This document shows positions 35,388 to 43,151 of a stretch of 64,000 nt of DNA, one piece after another. This stretch comes from Nesterenkonia sedimenti (GTDB lineage: Bacteria; Actinomycetota; Actinomycetes; Actinomycetales; Micrococcaceae): NCBI RefSeq assembly GCF_012641515.1, contig NZ_JABAHY010000007.1, forward strand, positions 1-64,000, given 5' to 3'. A model generated the notes under the pieces. It worked only from the letters and a program-made list of their open reading frames with translations. It had not been told where the DNA came from and did no database searches. Every line of letters starts with the position of its first letter. Positions within the stretch are counted from its first letter, which is position 1. A program made the position numbers and the translations under genes.

Positions 35388-35927
35388 CTACCTGCGGCCG
35401 AACAGGATGTCGCTGAAACTGCGCTTATGCCAAGGCGTCTTGGGCTTCGGCGCCCCCGGATGCTGACCGGTCTGCGGCGGGGCATCCTGTCCAGCACCCT
35501 GATCCTCACCGACCCGTGCCCGGTCGGCGGCCGGCCTGGCCGCCGGACGGGCAGCAGCAGCCCGAGCCTGGTTCTCCCGCTCAGCAATCCGAGCCGCCAC
35601 CTCAGGCGGCACCGCGGCTTCACCGATATGGGCCGGAACCTGCAGGCTGCGCATGTCATGGGCAGAAAGAGTCATCAGCCCAGCAACCGGAAAGGTGTTC
35701 AGCTGCTCCACGAATTCGGCGCGCTGTCCATAGGAGGCACACCGAGCCCGGTGGGCGGCCGAAAGCGTGATCGGATTCTGTCCACCAGCCGAAACAGACA
35801 GGTCGGGATGCCCGCTGAGCGCCCGTCCAGCAGAGCGATGAGCACTCTCAGCGGTTCGCAGATACGCCAGGTGAGTCTGCAGGGCAGAGTGGATCACCGC
35901 GGCGTCGGCAGAGGCAGTTTGGCTCAC
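35388..35927 (-). CDS. small protein of unknown function
   Basis: 179 residues, not recognised. The first 110 residues are probably helical with conserved-looking positions (HLAYLRTAESAHRSAGRAL), followed by a Pro/Ala/Arg-rich disordered stretch. It ends in the basic, aromatic patch KTPWHKRSFSDILFGRR. No signal peptide or membrane helix. GTG start without a clear ribosome site, so translation could be leaderless from the promoter region shared with ffh. It precedes the coiled-coil gene by 35 bp. Confidence 0.62.
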   Translation of the reverse strand: MSQTASADAAVIHSALQTHLAYLRTAESAHRSAGRALSGHPDLSVSAGGQNPITLSAAHRARCASYGQRAEFVEQLNTFPVAGLMTLSAHDMRSLQVPAHIGEAAVPPEVAARIAERENQARAAAARPAARPAADRARVGEDQGAGQDAPPQTGQHPGAPKPKTPWHKRSFSDILFGRR

Positions 35928-36045
35928 ATTGTTACTCTAGAGCTTTGGCAGTTAACCGTCTGGTGTCAGCTTCAAGCTGGGGCTGAACACCGGCGGTGCG
36001 AAGAAGACTTCAAACTAGACGAGTCACTAAGGAAGCACACCAGAC

Positions 36046-37647
36046 GTGTTTAATTCCCTCTCCGACCGCCTCACAGCGACGTTTAAGAACCTCCGCGGCA
36101 AGGGTCGCCTCACTGAGGCAGATATCGACGGCACCGCCCGCGAGATCCGCCGGGCGCTGCTCGATGCCGATGTTGCCGTGCCCGTGGTCCGCGAGTTCAT
36201 CGCCCGGATCAAAGCACGCGCGCTGGGCGCCGAGGTTTCCGGGGCGCTGAACCCCGGCCAGCAGGTGGTCAAGATCGTCAACGAGGAGCTGGTGGGCATC
36301 CTCGGCGGCCAGACCCGCGAACTGCAGCTGGCCAAGCAGCCGCCGACCATCATCATGCTCGCTGGTCTTCAGGGTGCCGGTAAGACCACCCTGGCCGGCA
36401 AGCTGGCCAACCACCTCAAGAGCAAGGGCCACGCCCCACTGCTGGTGGCCTGTGACCTCCAGCGCCCCAATGCGGTCAAACAGCTCCAGGTCGGCGGTGA
36501 GCGCGCCGGAGTTCCGGTCTACGCCCCGCATCCTGGCGTCAGCTCCGAGGCCGAGGTGCCCACCGGTGATCCAGTTGCCGTGGCCCGCGACGGTGTCGGC
36601 ACCGCCCGGGAGAAGCTCCACGATGTGGTCATCATCGATACCGCAGGCCGCCTGGGTGTCGACCAAGAGCTGATGGCCCAGGCTGCCAATATCAAGGCCG
36701 CCGTCGGCGCTCACGAGACCCTGTTCGTCATCGACGCGATGATCGGCCAGGACGCGGTCAACACCGCCCAGGCCTTCAACGAAGGTGTGGACTTCACCGG
36801 CGTGGTGCTCACCAAGCTCGACGGCGACGCCCGCGGTGGTGCTGCCCTCTCAGTCGCGCAGGTGACCGGCAAACCGGTGATGTATGCCTCCACCGGTGAG
36901 GGCCTGAAGGACTTCGAAGTCTTCCACCCCGACCGGATGGCCAAGCGGATCCTGGATATGGGCGACATCCTCAGCCTCATCGAGCAGGCCGAGGCCAACT
37001 GGGATAAGGCCGAAGCGGCCAAAATGGCCAAGAAGTTCGCCGACCAGGAGGACTTCACCCTCGAAGACTTCCGCGCCCAGATGCAGCAGATCAAGAAGAT
37101 GGGCTCGATGAAGAAGCTGCTGGGCATGATGCCCGGAGCTGCCGGTATGCGCCAGCAGCTCGAGCAGTTCGACGACTCCCAGCTGGACCGGGTCGAGGCG
37201 ATCATCAACTCGATGACCCCGCATGAGCGCAATGCTCCGAAGATCATCAACGGCTCACGCCGTGCCCGTATCGCTAAGGGCTCCGGTGTCCACGTCTCCG
37301 AGGTCAACCAGCTGCTGGAGCGCTTCGGGCAGGCCGCGAAGATGATGAAGAAGATGGCCGGTGGCGGCGGCATGCCAGGTGGTATGCCGGGAATGCCCGG
37401 TGGCGGAATGCCCGGCATGCCCCCAGGGATGGGCGGTGCCGGTGGCGGCAAGAAGAAAAAGGGCGGCAAACCCAAGAAGCAGAAGGGCAAGTCCGGCAAC
37501 CCCGCTAAGGCGGCCCAGCAGGCTCGCGAGGCTGAGCAGCGCAGGGCGCAGAAGCAGATGGACGGAGCCAGCTTCGGCGCCGGAGCCAAGGACTTCGACC
37601 CGGAGAAGCTCGACCTGCCCAGCGGCTTCGAGAAGTACCTCAAGTAG
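36046..37647 (+). CDS. ffh: signal recognition particle protein
   Basis: 533-residue SRP54 GTPase that binds signal peptides and the SRP RNA. The NG domain has GLQGAGKTTLAGKL near residue 107, CDLQRPNAVKQL, DTAGRLGVD, TKLDGDARGGAAL and STGEGLKDFEVFHPDR. The M domain begins at about 330 and contains the signal-peptide-binding Met-rich helices (MKKLLGMMPGAAGMRQ) and the RNA-binding SRRARIAKGSG motif. The C-terminal extension is rich in Gly/Met/Lys (GGGMPGMPPGMGGAGGGKKK), longer than in E. coli. GTG start after AGGAAG. Large nested palindrome just after its stop. Confidence 0.97.
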   Translation: MFNSLSDRLTATFKNLRGKGRLTEADIDGTAREIRRALLDADVAVPVVREFIARIKARALGAEVSGALNPGQQVVKIVNEELVGILGGQTRELQLAKQPPTIIMLAGLQGAGKTTLAGKLANHLKSKGHAPLLVACDLQRPNAVKQLQVGGERAGVPVYAPHPGVSSEAEVPTGDPVAVARDGVGTAREKLHDVVIIDTAGRLGVDQELMAQAANIKAAVGAHETLFVIDAMIGQDAVNTAQAFNEGVDFTGVVLTKLDGDARGGAALSVAQVTGKPVMYASTGEGLKDFEVFHPDRMAKRILDMGDILSLIEQAEANWDKAEAAKMAKKFADQEDFTLEDFRAQMQQIKKMGSMKKLLGMMPGAAGMRQQLEQFDDSQLDRVEAIINSMTPHERNAPKIINGSRRARIAKGSGVHVSEVNQLLERFGQAAKMMKKMAGGGGMPGGMPGMPGGGMPGMPPGMGGAGGGKKKKGGKPKKQKGKSGNPAKAAQQAREAEQRRAQKQMDGASFGAGAKDFDPEKLDLPSGFEKYLK

Positions 37648-37652
37648 ACGTC

Positions 37653-37764
37653 TGCGGTGGGTCGCAGCCCCGACACCGGAGGATCCCTTGTGAGGAGCCG
37701 ACTCCGCCGAAGGCGGATCGGCGAGTGAAGGAGGAGGTGTCGGGCCGGAGGGGCACCCACCGCA
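37653..37764. other. large nested inverted repeat (structured RNA or terminator)
   Basis: Three concentric stems start 5 bases after the ffh stop. The outer stem TGCGGTGGGT (37653-37662) pairs perfectly with 37755-37764. The middle stem CCCGACACC (37669-37677) pairs with 37736-37744. The inner stem is 37697-37708 with 37712-37722, having one bulged C and the loop GAA. On the reverse strand the inner loop reads C(TTCG)G, a very stable tetraloop, so the functional RNA could come from either strand. It lacks the GGAAG/AGCA consensus of SRP RNA. No U-run follows. Confidence 0.6.
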
Positions 37765-37939
37765 ACATGCGATACTTCCGTTTATCTGGCAGAATAGGCA
37801 GGTACTTTGCTCAGGTTCGGCGGGCACCCTCTACTCTCGCTGATCTGACCAACGTTCAGCGCACCTGCACCAGCTGTTTGCATACCCCCACGCAGCGGAT
37901 GAGTGCGCACCCCAAGACATAACAGGAGAAACCACACAA

Positions 37940-38374
37940 GTGGCAGTCAAGATTCGTCTGAAGCGTATGGGCAAGAAGTTTGCCCCCCAGTACCGCGTTG
38001 TTGTTGCCGACTCCCGCGCCAAGCGCGACGGTAAGAACATCGAGGAGATCGGCAAGTACCACCCCACCGAGGAGCCCTCGTTCATCGAGATCAACTCCGA
38101 GCGGGCACAGTACTGGCTCTCCGTGGGCGCTCAGCCCACCGAGCAGGTCAAGGCACTGCTTAACGTCACCGGTGACTGGCAGAAGTTCAAGGGCATCGAC
38201 GGCGCCGAGGGCACTCTGAAGACTAAGGCCCCCAAGGAGGAGTTCACCGCTCCCTCCAAGGGATCGGTCATCGTTGAGAAGTCCGAGGAGCCCGCCAAGG
38301 AAGAGGCTCCCGCTGAGGAAGCAGCCGCCGAGGCTCCGGCCGAGGAAGCTGCTGAGGAGAACACCGAGGCATGA
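37940..38374 (+). CDS. rpsP: 30S ribosomal protein S16
   Basis: 144 residues. Residues 1-85 are the conserved S16 ([20 protein letters not shown], ... [17 protein letters not shown]). The rest is an acidic Ala/Glu-rich tail ([20 protein letters not shown]) commonly seen in actinobacterial S16. GTG start with AGGAGA eight bases before. The 292-bp space after ffh holds the nested palindrome and probably the promoter. The stop overlaps khpA (ATGA). Confidence 0.96.
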   Translation: MAVKIRLKRMGKKFAPQYRVVVADSRAKRDGKNIEEIGKYHPTEEPSFIEINSERAQYWLSVGAQPTEQVKALLNVTGDWQKFKGIDGAEGTLKTKAPKEEFTAPSKGSVIVEKSEEPAKEEAPAEEAAAEAPAEEAAEENTEA

Positions 38375-38628
38375 GCACCGACGCTGCGCTCACTGACGCA
38401 CTAGAGCACCTGGTCCGCGGGATCGTCGACTCCCCGGAGGAGGTCGATGTCCGCCGCAAGAACGGCCGACGCTACGACACCCTCCAGGTTCGGGTCGACC
38501 CCGAGGACCTCGGCCGGGTCATCGGCCGGGCCGGCCGGACCGCCAAGGCTCTGCGTACTGTGGTCGCAGCACTGCCCGGCGGCCATGACGTCCGGGTAGA
38601 CGTGGTCGACACCGACCGTCGTCGCTGA
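38371..38628 (+). CDS. khpA: KH-domain RNA-binding protein
   Basis: 85-residue single KH domain (KhpA/YlqC) with the GxxG RNA-binding loop in [15 protein letters not shown] near residue 50. The family acts in RNA binding and, with KhpB, in cell-wall and ribosome-related control in Gram-positive bacteria. It overlaps rpsP by ATGA and precedes rimM by 7 bp, the usual position. Confidence 0.93.
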   Translation: MSTDAALTDALEHLVRGIVDSPEEVDVRRKNGRRYDTLQVRVDPEDLGRVIGRAGRTAKALRTVVAALPGGHDVRVDVVDTDRRR

Positions 38629-38635
38629 AAAACCA

Positions 38636-39157
38636 ATGGAAGCCCTGCGCGTAGCGCGCATCGGCAAACCCCACGGCATCCGTGGGGAGGTCACCGTCCA
38701 GCTCTACACCGATGAGCCGGAGGCGCGCCTCTCCCCGGGTGCCGTTGTGGTTCGTGAGCCCGGAACTGAGACCCAGGACCAGGCCACCACCCCGCTGACC
38801 ATCACCTCCCAGCGGTGGAATAAAAAGATCTGCCTCCTCGGATTCGAGGAGATTCCCGACCGGAACGCGGCCGAGGCTCTGCGTGGAACCACCCTCTTTG
38901 TGGAGACTCCAGAGACCGCTGAGGGTGAGGATGAGTGGTACTCCCACGAGCTGGAGGGTCTGAGCTGTGTGGACGAGACCGGTGAGCAGCTCGGCGTCGT
39001 CGTCGAACTTGTCACCGGCCCCGCCCAGGACCTCCTGGTAGTCCGTACCCCCGCCGGCGAGGAAGTCATGGTTCCCTTTGTGGAGGAACTGGTGCCCGGC
39101 ATCGACCCCGAGGCCGGACAGATCACCCTGCGCCCACCCGAGGGGCTCTTCCCATGA
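38636..39157 (+). CDS. rimM: 16S rRNA processing protein RimM
   Basis: 173-residue 30S-maturation factor. N-terminal RimM barrel (LRVARIGKPHGIRGEVTVQL) and C-terminal PRC-barrel (WYSHELEGLSCVDETGEQLG ... VPFVEELVPGID) are both complete. ATG at 38636, with no strong ribosome site and only 7 bp after khpA, so it probably relies on coupled translation. A leader with two alternative stems follows before trmD. Confidence 0.95.
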   Translation: MEALRVARIGKPHGIRGEVTVQLYTDEPEARLSPGAVVVREPGTETQDQATTPLTITSQRWNKKICLLGFEEIPDRNAAEALRGTTLFVETPETAEGEDEWYSHELEGLSCVDETGEQLGVVVELVTGPAQDLLVVRTPAGEEVMVPFVEELVPGIDPEAGQITLRPPEGLFP

Positions 39158-39172
39158 TCCGCTTCCCGATTA

Positions 39173-39223
39173 TGCATAGACCTGTTGACTCTGCAGAGTG
39201 GTATAGCTCTATGCAGAGTCAAC
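39173..39223 (+). promoter_or_regulatory. trmD leader with two competing stems
   Basis: Between rimM and trmD. GTTGACTCTGC (39184-39194) pairs perfectly with GCAGAGTCAAC (39213-39223), helped by AGAG/CTCT inside. Alternatively TGCATAG (39173-39179) can pair with CTATGCA (39209-39215), which overlaps the first stem's right arm, so both cannot form. A TTGACT resembling a -35 box lies in the left arm (39185-39190). It could be a promoter/operator or an RNA switch; it has no U-run. Confidence 0.5.
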
Positions 39224-39253
39224 AACTCTCTGAAGATCAGTGAGGAGTGGGAT

Positions 39254-39982
39254 ATGCGGATTGACCTGATCTCCATCTTTCCGGAGTTCTTCGAGGTCCT
39301 TGACCTCTCCCTGATCGGCCGGGCCCAGCAGGACCAACTGCTGCAGATCAACCGGCATAACCTGCGGGACTTCACCAACGATAAGCACCGCACCGTGGAC
39401 TCACCTCCAGCCGGAGGCGGAGCCGGCATGGTCATGAAGCCCGAACCGTGGGCGAAGGCCCTGGAATCGGTGCTCGAAGGCGCCGAGGCCGCAGAGAGCA
39501 AGCCCACCCTGATTATCCCCACCCCCTCCGGTGACGTCTTCACCCAGGCCCATGCCGAGGAACTGGCCACCCACCAGCACCTTGTCTTCGCGCCCGGGCG
39601 GTTCGAAGGCATCGATGAGCGGGTCACCGACTGGGCTGCAGAACACTTCAACCTGCGCCGGCTGAGCATCGGCGACTACGTCCTCAACGGGGGAGAGGTC
39701 GCCACAGTAGTCATGGTCGAGGCGATCACCCGGCTGATCCCCGGCGTCATCGGCAACGATGCCTCCCTCCAAGAGGAATCCCATACCGACGGGCTGCTGG
39801 AATACCCCGTCTACACCAAACCGGCTGAATGGCGCGGCCACCAGATCCCCGAGGTCCTGCTCTCAGGAAACCACGCAAAAATCGACCAGTGGCGTCAGGA
39901 ACAGGCAGAGTCGCGGACCAAACGCATCCGCCCCGACCTCTGGGCCCGCCGTCTGGTGGCAAAGCGGACCCAGAGCGAGTAA
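39254..39982 (+). CDS. trmD: tRNA (guanine37-N1)-methyltransferase
   Basis: 242-residue SPOUT methyltransferase that makes m1G37 in tRNAs from S-adenosylmethionine and prevents frameshifting. The trefoil-knot region reads [20 protein letters not shown], followed by [17 protein letters not shown]. The N-terminus [16 protein letters not shown] is typical. The ATG at 39254 follows GAGGAG; longer in-frame starts lie in the structured leader and are rejected. Downstream is the rplS leader. Confidence 0.96.
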   Translation: MRIDLISIFPEFFEVLDLSLIGRAQQDQLLQINRHNLRDFTNDKHRTVDSPPAGGGAGMVMKPEPWAKALESVLEGAEAAESKPTLIIPTPSGDVFTQAHAEELATHQHLVFAPGRFEGIDERVTDWAAEHFNLRRLSIGDYVLNGGEVATVVMVEAITRLIPGVIGNDASLQEESHTDGLLEYPVYTKPAEWRGHQIPEVLLSGNHAKIDQWRQEQAESRTKRIRPDLWARRLVAKRTQSE

Positions 39983-40067
39983 GATATACAGCTGTGCCTG
40001 CTGGGCGCCGACTCTGCCATAGGGGATAGGTGCCGTACAGACAGGCCCCGGATACCGCGGCCCACCG

Positions 40068-40133
40068 CCCGGACCGGATACAAGCCTTAAGACCAGCACC
40101 GCCAACGCCCACCGGCGCATCAGGCGGTCCGGG
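40068..40133 (+). promoter_or_regulatory. rplS leader stem
   Basis: In the 200-base untranslated stretch before rplS, CCCGGACCG (40068-40076) pairs perfectly with CGGTCCGGG (40125-40133). It spans 48 bases of intervening sequence. It may be an autoregulatory leader, as in other ribosomal protein operons, but no L19-binding motif is established for this group. Confidence 0.45.
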
Positions 40134-40182
40134 TCCCTGACATCGAGGTGTTGACCTGTGGCAGCGCCTGCGAAGGAGAACA

Positions 40183-40581
40183 ATGCAGAAGCTCGATTTC
40201 GTCGACGCAGCAAACCTGCGCAATGACGTCCCCGATTTCGCCCCCGGTGACACCGTGAACGTTCACGTGAACATCGTTGAGGGTAAGACCACCCGTGTCC
40301 AGGTGTTCAAGGGCTATGTGCTCGGCCGCCAGGGCGGCGGTGTCCGCGAGACCTTCACCGTGCGCAAGGTGTCCTTCGGTGTCGGCGTGGAGCGTACCTT
40401 CCCGGTGCACTCCCCGGTGATCGAGAAGATCGAGGTCGTCGCCCGCGGTGACGTCCGCCGCGCCAAGCTGTACTACATGCGCGACCGCCACGGTAAGGCA
40501 GCCCGCATCAAGGAGAAGCGTGAGTCCCAGGTGGCTCGCGCCCTGGGTAAGGATGTTGAGGAAACCGTCGAGGCTTCCTAA
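40183..40581 (+). CDS. rplS: 50S ribosomal protein L19
   Basis: 132 residues, full length. It has [17 protein letters not shown] near residue 19, [40 protein letters not shown] and [20 protein letters not shown], all conserved in L19. ATG eight bases after AAGGAG. The signal peptidase gene starts 24 bp after its stop, an arrangement often found in actinobacteria. Confidence 0.97.
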   Translation: MQKLDFVDAANLRNDVPDFAPGDTVNVHVNIVEGKTTRVQVFKGYVLGRQGGGVRETFTVRKVSFGVGVERTFPVHSPVIEKIEVVARGDVRRAKLYYMRDRHGKAARIKEKRESQVARALGKDVEETVEAS

Positions 40582-40605
40582 CCTCCTCGCATACCCACAT
40601 ACGCT

Positions 40606-41250
40606 GTGACACGACGCCGACGCTGGATTATCAGTGTCGGCGTCGTTGTCGTATTAGCTCTGGTGATCAGCACACTGGTGCGGGTCTACGCGGTGGATAT
40701 CTACACCGTGAACCAGGAATCCATGGAACCCACCCTCGGGGACGGGGAACGAGTCCTGGTCGCCAAGTCCTACCCCGAGGAGGATGAACCCGCCCGTGGG
40801 GACATCGTCATCTTCGATGGCGAAGGGTCCTTCACCCCCTACCGCGGCGGCCCCAGTCTTGAACGGGCCCTGGAGAGGGCCGGGCACTGGATCGGCATCG
40901 GCTCACCCCCAGATGTCTACGTCAAACGGGTCATCGGTATCGGCGGCGACCGGGTCGTCTGCTGTGATGACCAGGGACAGATGAGCGTCAACGGTGAACC
41001 CCTGGACGAGGATTACCTTGCCGAAAGCCCCAGCCCGGACACACCAGCATCTGAGCTCAGTTTTGAGGCTGAGGTCCCGGAGGGCAGAATCTGGGTGATG
41101 GGCGATAATCGGGAGGACTCCGTAGACTCCCGTGCGCTGCTGGGCGCCCCCGGCGGCGGTATGATCAGCCAGGAGCGCATCATCGGGGAAGTGACCCAAG
41201 TGGTCTGGCCCTGGGGTGATCGGCGCGATATCGAAGGAGGCAGGCAGTGA
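40606..41250 (+). CDS. lepB: signal peptidase I (first copy)
   Basis: 214-residue membrane-bound Ser/Lys protease that removes signal peptides outside the membrane. One N-terminal membrane helix (IISVGVVVVLALVISTLV) leads to the catalytic Ser39 in NQESMEPTL and the general-base Lys107 in VKRVIGIGGDRV. GRIWVMGDNREDSVDSR is the conserved box near the end. GTG start. It overlaps the second copy by GTGA. Two copies in tandem may differ in substrate preference. Confidence 0.93.
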   Translation: MTRRRRWIISVGVVVVLALVISTLVRVYAVDIYTVNQESMEPTLGDGERVLVAKSYPEEDEPARGDIVIFDGEGSFTPYRGGPSLERALERAGHWIGIGSPPDVYVKRVIGIGGDRVVCCDDQGQMSVNGEPLDEDYLAESPSPDTPASELSFEAEVPEGRIWVMGDNREDSVDSRALLGAPGGGMISQERIIGEVTQVVWPWGDRRDIEGGRQ

Positions 41251-41981
41251 CCGCTGCAGACAACGACGCCGCCATCCCACCCGAAGAGCCCCAGGCCAGC
41301 GGGAAGCGGGGCAAGAAGAAACGGCACTGGGCCGTCTCCTTCCTCATCGAACTCGGCGTCATCGTCGGTCTGGCCGTGGTGATCTCCTTCATCATCAAGA
41401 CCTTCTTCCTCAGGGCGTTCTACATCCCCTCAGAATCCATGCAGCCCACCCTCGAGGTCGATGACCGGATCGTGGTCAACCTCCTAGCCCCAGGGGTGAT
41501 GGACATCCACCGCGGTGACGTTGTGGTCTTCGAAGACACCCGCAACTGGTGGGGCGAACCGGCACCGGAGACCAATCCCATCCAGGACGCGATGATCTTC
41601 ATCGGCCTGGCACCGGATACCTCCTCGCACTACGTGGTCAAGCGCGTGGTGGGACTCGAAGGCGACCAGGTGCAGTGCTGTGACGACCAGGGACGCATCC
41701 TGGTCAACGGTGAACCCATCGAGGAGCCCTATGTCTTCCCGGGCAATGACCCCAGCTCGGTGGAATTCGATGTGACCGTGCCTGAGGATCATGTCTGGCT
41801 GCTGGGTGACCACCGGGCAGCCTCCGCCGATTCCCGCTCCCACGCCCATGAGCCCGACCAGGGCGCGGTGCCTGAGGAAGATGTGATCGGCCGGACCCTG
41901 AGCATCGTCTGGCCAGTGGACCGTTGGGGCGGTGGCGGTTCCGACCGTGAGCCCTTCGAGCACGTTCCAGATCCGCAGTGA
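41247..41981 (+). CDS. lepB: signal peptidase I (second copy)
   Basis: 244 residues. A Lys-rich cytosolic N-terminus precedes one membrane helix (LGVIVGLAVVISFIIKTFF). Catalytic Ser64 is in IPSESMQPTL and Lys132 in VVKRVVGLEGDQV; HVWLLGDHRAASADSRSH is the C-terminal box. It is more distant from the first copy than a recent duplicate would be: the inserts between boxes differ in length and sequence. It overlaps the first copy (GTGA) and rnhB (GTGA). Confidence 0.93.
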   Translation: MTAADNDAAIPPEEPQASGKRGKKKRHWAVSFLIELGVIVGLAVVISFIIKTFFLRAFYIPSESMQPTLEVDDRIVVNLLAPGVMDIHRGDVVVFEDTRNWWGEPAPETNPIQDAMIFIGLAPDTSSHYVVKRVVGLEGDQVQCCDDQGRILVNGEPIEEPYVFPGNDPSSVEFDVTVPEDHVWLLGDHRAASADSRSHAHEPDQGAVPEEDVIGRTLSIVWPVDRWGGGGSDREPFEHVPDPQ

Positions 41982-42646
41982 GCCCGGCAGCAACACCGGC
42001 AACCCTGCTTCCTGAACTGGCACTGGCCCGGGAGACCGGCGCGCGACTGATCGCTGGGGTCGACGAGGTGGGTCGAGGTGCTCTGGCCGGACCGGTGAGT
42101 ATCGGGGTCGTCGTCGTCGATCTCGATGCGCTGCCCGAAGAGGTCAAACCTGCCGGAGTGTGGACGAAGCTCGACGGCGTCCGGGACTCCAAACTTCTCA
42201 CTCCCGCTGCCCGCACCCGGTGGCACCCCCAGATCTGCGAACACGCCTCAGCCTTCAGTGTTCAGCACAGCGGCCCCGAGACCATTGATGCCGAGGGCCT
42301 GACCCGGGCGATGAGTGCGGCCGGCCGGGCCGGACTCACCGAGGTGGAACGGCAGCTGGGCCGGGAATTGGACATGGTGATCCTCGATGGGATCCACGAC
42401 TGGATCACCGGGGGAGCCAGCCCGCGGGTGCGCACCATGGCCAAGGCAGATACCCGGGCGCTCTCGGTGGCCTGCGCCTCGGTGCTGGCCAAAGTTGAAC
42501 GCGATGAGCTGATGACCGAACTCGACAGCGAATACCCGCAGTTCGGCTGGGCCTCCAATAAGGGCTACGGTTCCGCCGCCCACCGGGAGGCCATCCGCCT
42601 AGGCGGCCCCAGCGTGCACCATCGGCGAAGCTGGAACTTGGGCTAA
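41978..42646 (+). CDS. rnhB: ribonuclease HII
   Basis: 222-residue enzyme that cleaves RNA in RNA-DNA hybrids, including single misincorporated ribonucleotides. Active-site acidic residues are in AGVDEVGRGALAGPV (D and E) and in MVILDGIHD; DSKLLTPAAR carries the conserved Asp-Ser-Lys. C-terminal SNKGYGSAAHREAIRLGG is typical. GTG start inside the lepB stop (GTGA). Confidence 0.95.
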   Translation: MSPAATPATLLPELALARETGARLIAGVDEVGRGALAGPVSIGVVVVDLDALPEEVKPAGVWTKLDGVRDSKLLTPAARTRWHPQICEHASAFSVQHSGPETIDAEGLTRAMSAAGRAGLTEVERQLGRELDMVILDGIHDWITGGASPRVRTMAKADTRALSVACASVLAKVERDELMTELDSEYPQFGWASNKGYGSAAHREAIRLGGPSVHHRRSWNLG

Positions 42647-42773
42647 CCAGTTTTCCCCAGATGAGGGCTGGGGGTTGAGGGCGCGCCGGTGTCTCCACAG
42701 CTCGGAGAATTTCTCACCTCCTCAGTAAGGCGGCCCAGCATGCTGGAGGTCTTCCGAAGGCGAGAGGACACCC

Positions 42774-43151
42774 ATGCGAGCCAAAGACCACACCGGCCTC
42801 ATCGGTGAGGAGAAAGCCGCCGACTTCCTCCAGGAAGCCGGCCACCGGATCCTGGACCGAAGATGGCGGTGTAAAACCGGTGAACTGGACCTGGTCACCC
42901 TCCACGACGGCGAGCTGGTCGCCGTAGAAGTCAAAACCCGCCGCGGACTCGGCTACGGCCACCCCCTGGAAGCCGTCACCGCCCAGAAACTCCAACGACT
43001 CCAGCGGCTGATCACCGAATACGCCTCAGCCCATAACATGTGGGCGCTGCCTCGCCGGGTCGATGCTGTCTCCGTGCTGCTGGGCAGTCCTCAGCACAGC
43101 GGGGACGAGGAGGTCCTTGAACTGGACTATCTCAAGGACCTACGGGGATGA
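42774..43151 (+). CDS. yraN: YraN/UPF0102 family endonuclease-like protein
   Basis: 125 residues with the endonuclease-fold core of the UPF0102 group: GLIGEEKAADFLQEAGHRIL, then CKTGELDLVTLHDGELVAVEVKTR, holding the E...D...E-x-K catalytic pattern of restriction-like nucleases. The cellular role is not settled. ATG after GAGAGGA. It overlaps comM by ATGA; yraN-comM-dprA is the usual order. Confidence 0.92.
   Translation: MRAKDHTGLIGEEKAADFLQEAGHRILDRRWRCKTGELDLVTLHDGELVAVEVKTRRGLGYGHPLEAVTAQKLQRLQRLITEYASAHNMWALPRRVDAVSVLLGSPQHSGDEEVLELDYLKDLRG

Noticed and set aside
37653-37764. SRP (4.5S) RNA gene next to ffh
   Set aside because: The conserved GGAAG/AGCA tetraloop and internal loop of SRP RNA are absent on both strands.
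37725-37922. 65-codon frame between ffh and rpsP
   Set aside because: It overlaps the nested palindrome and the rpsP leader, and the composition is not protein-like.
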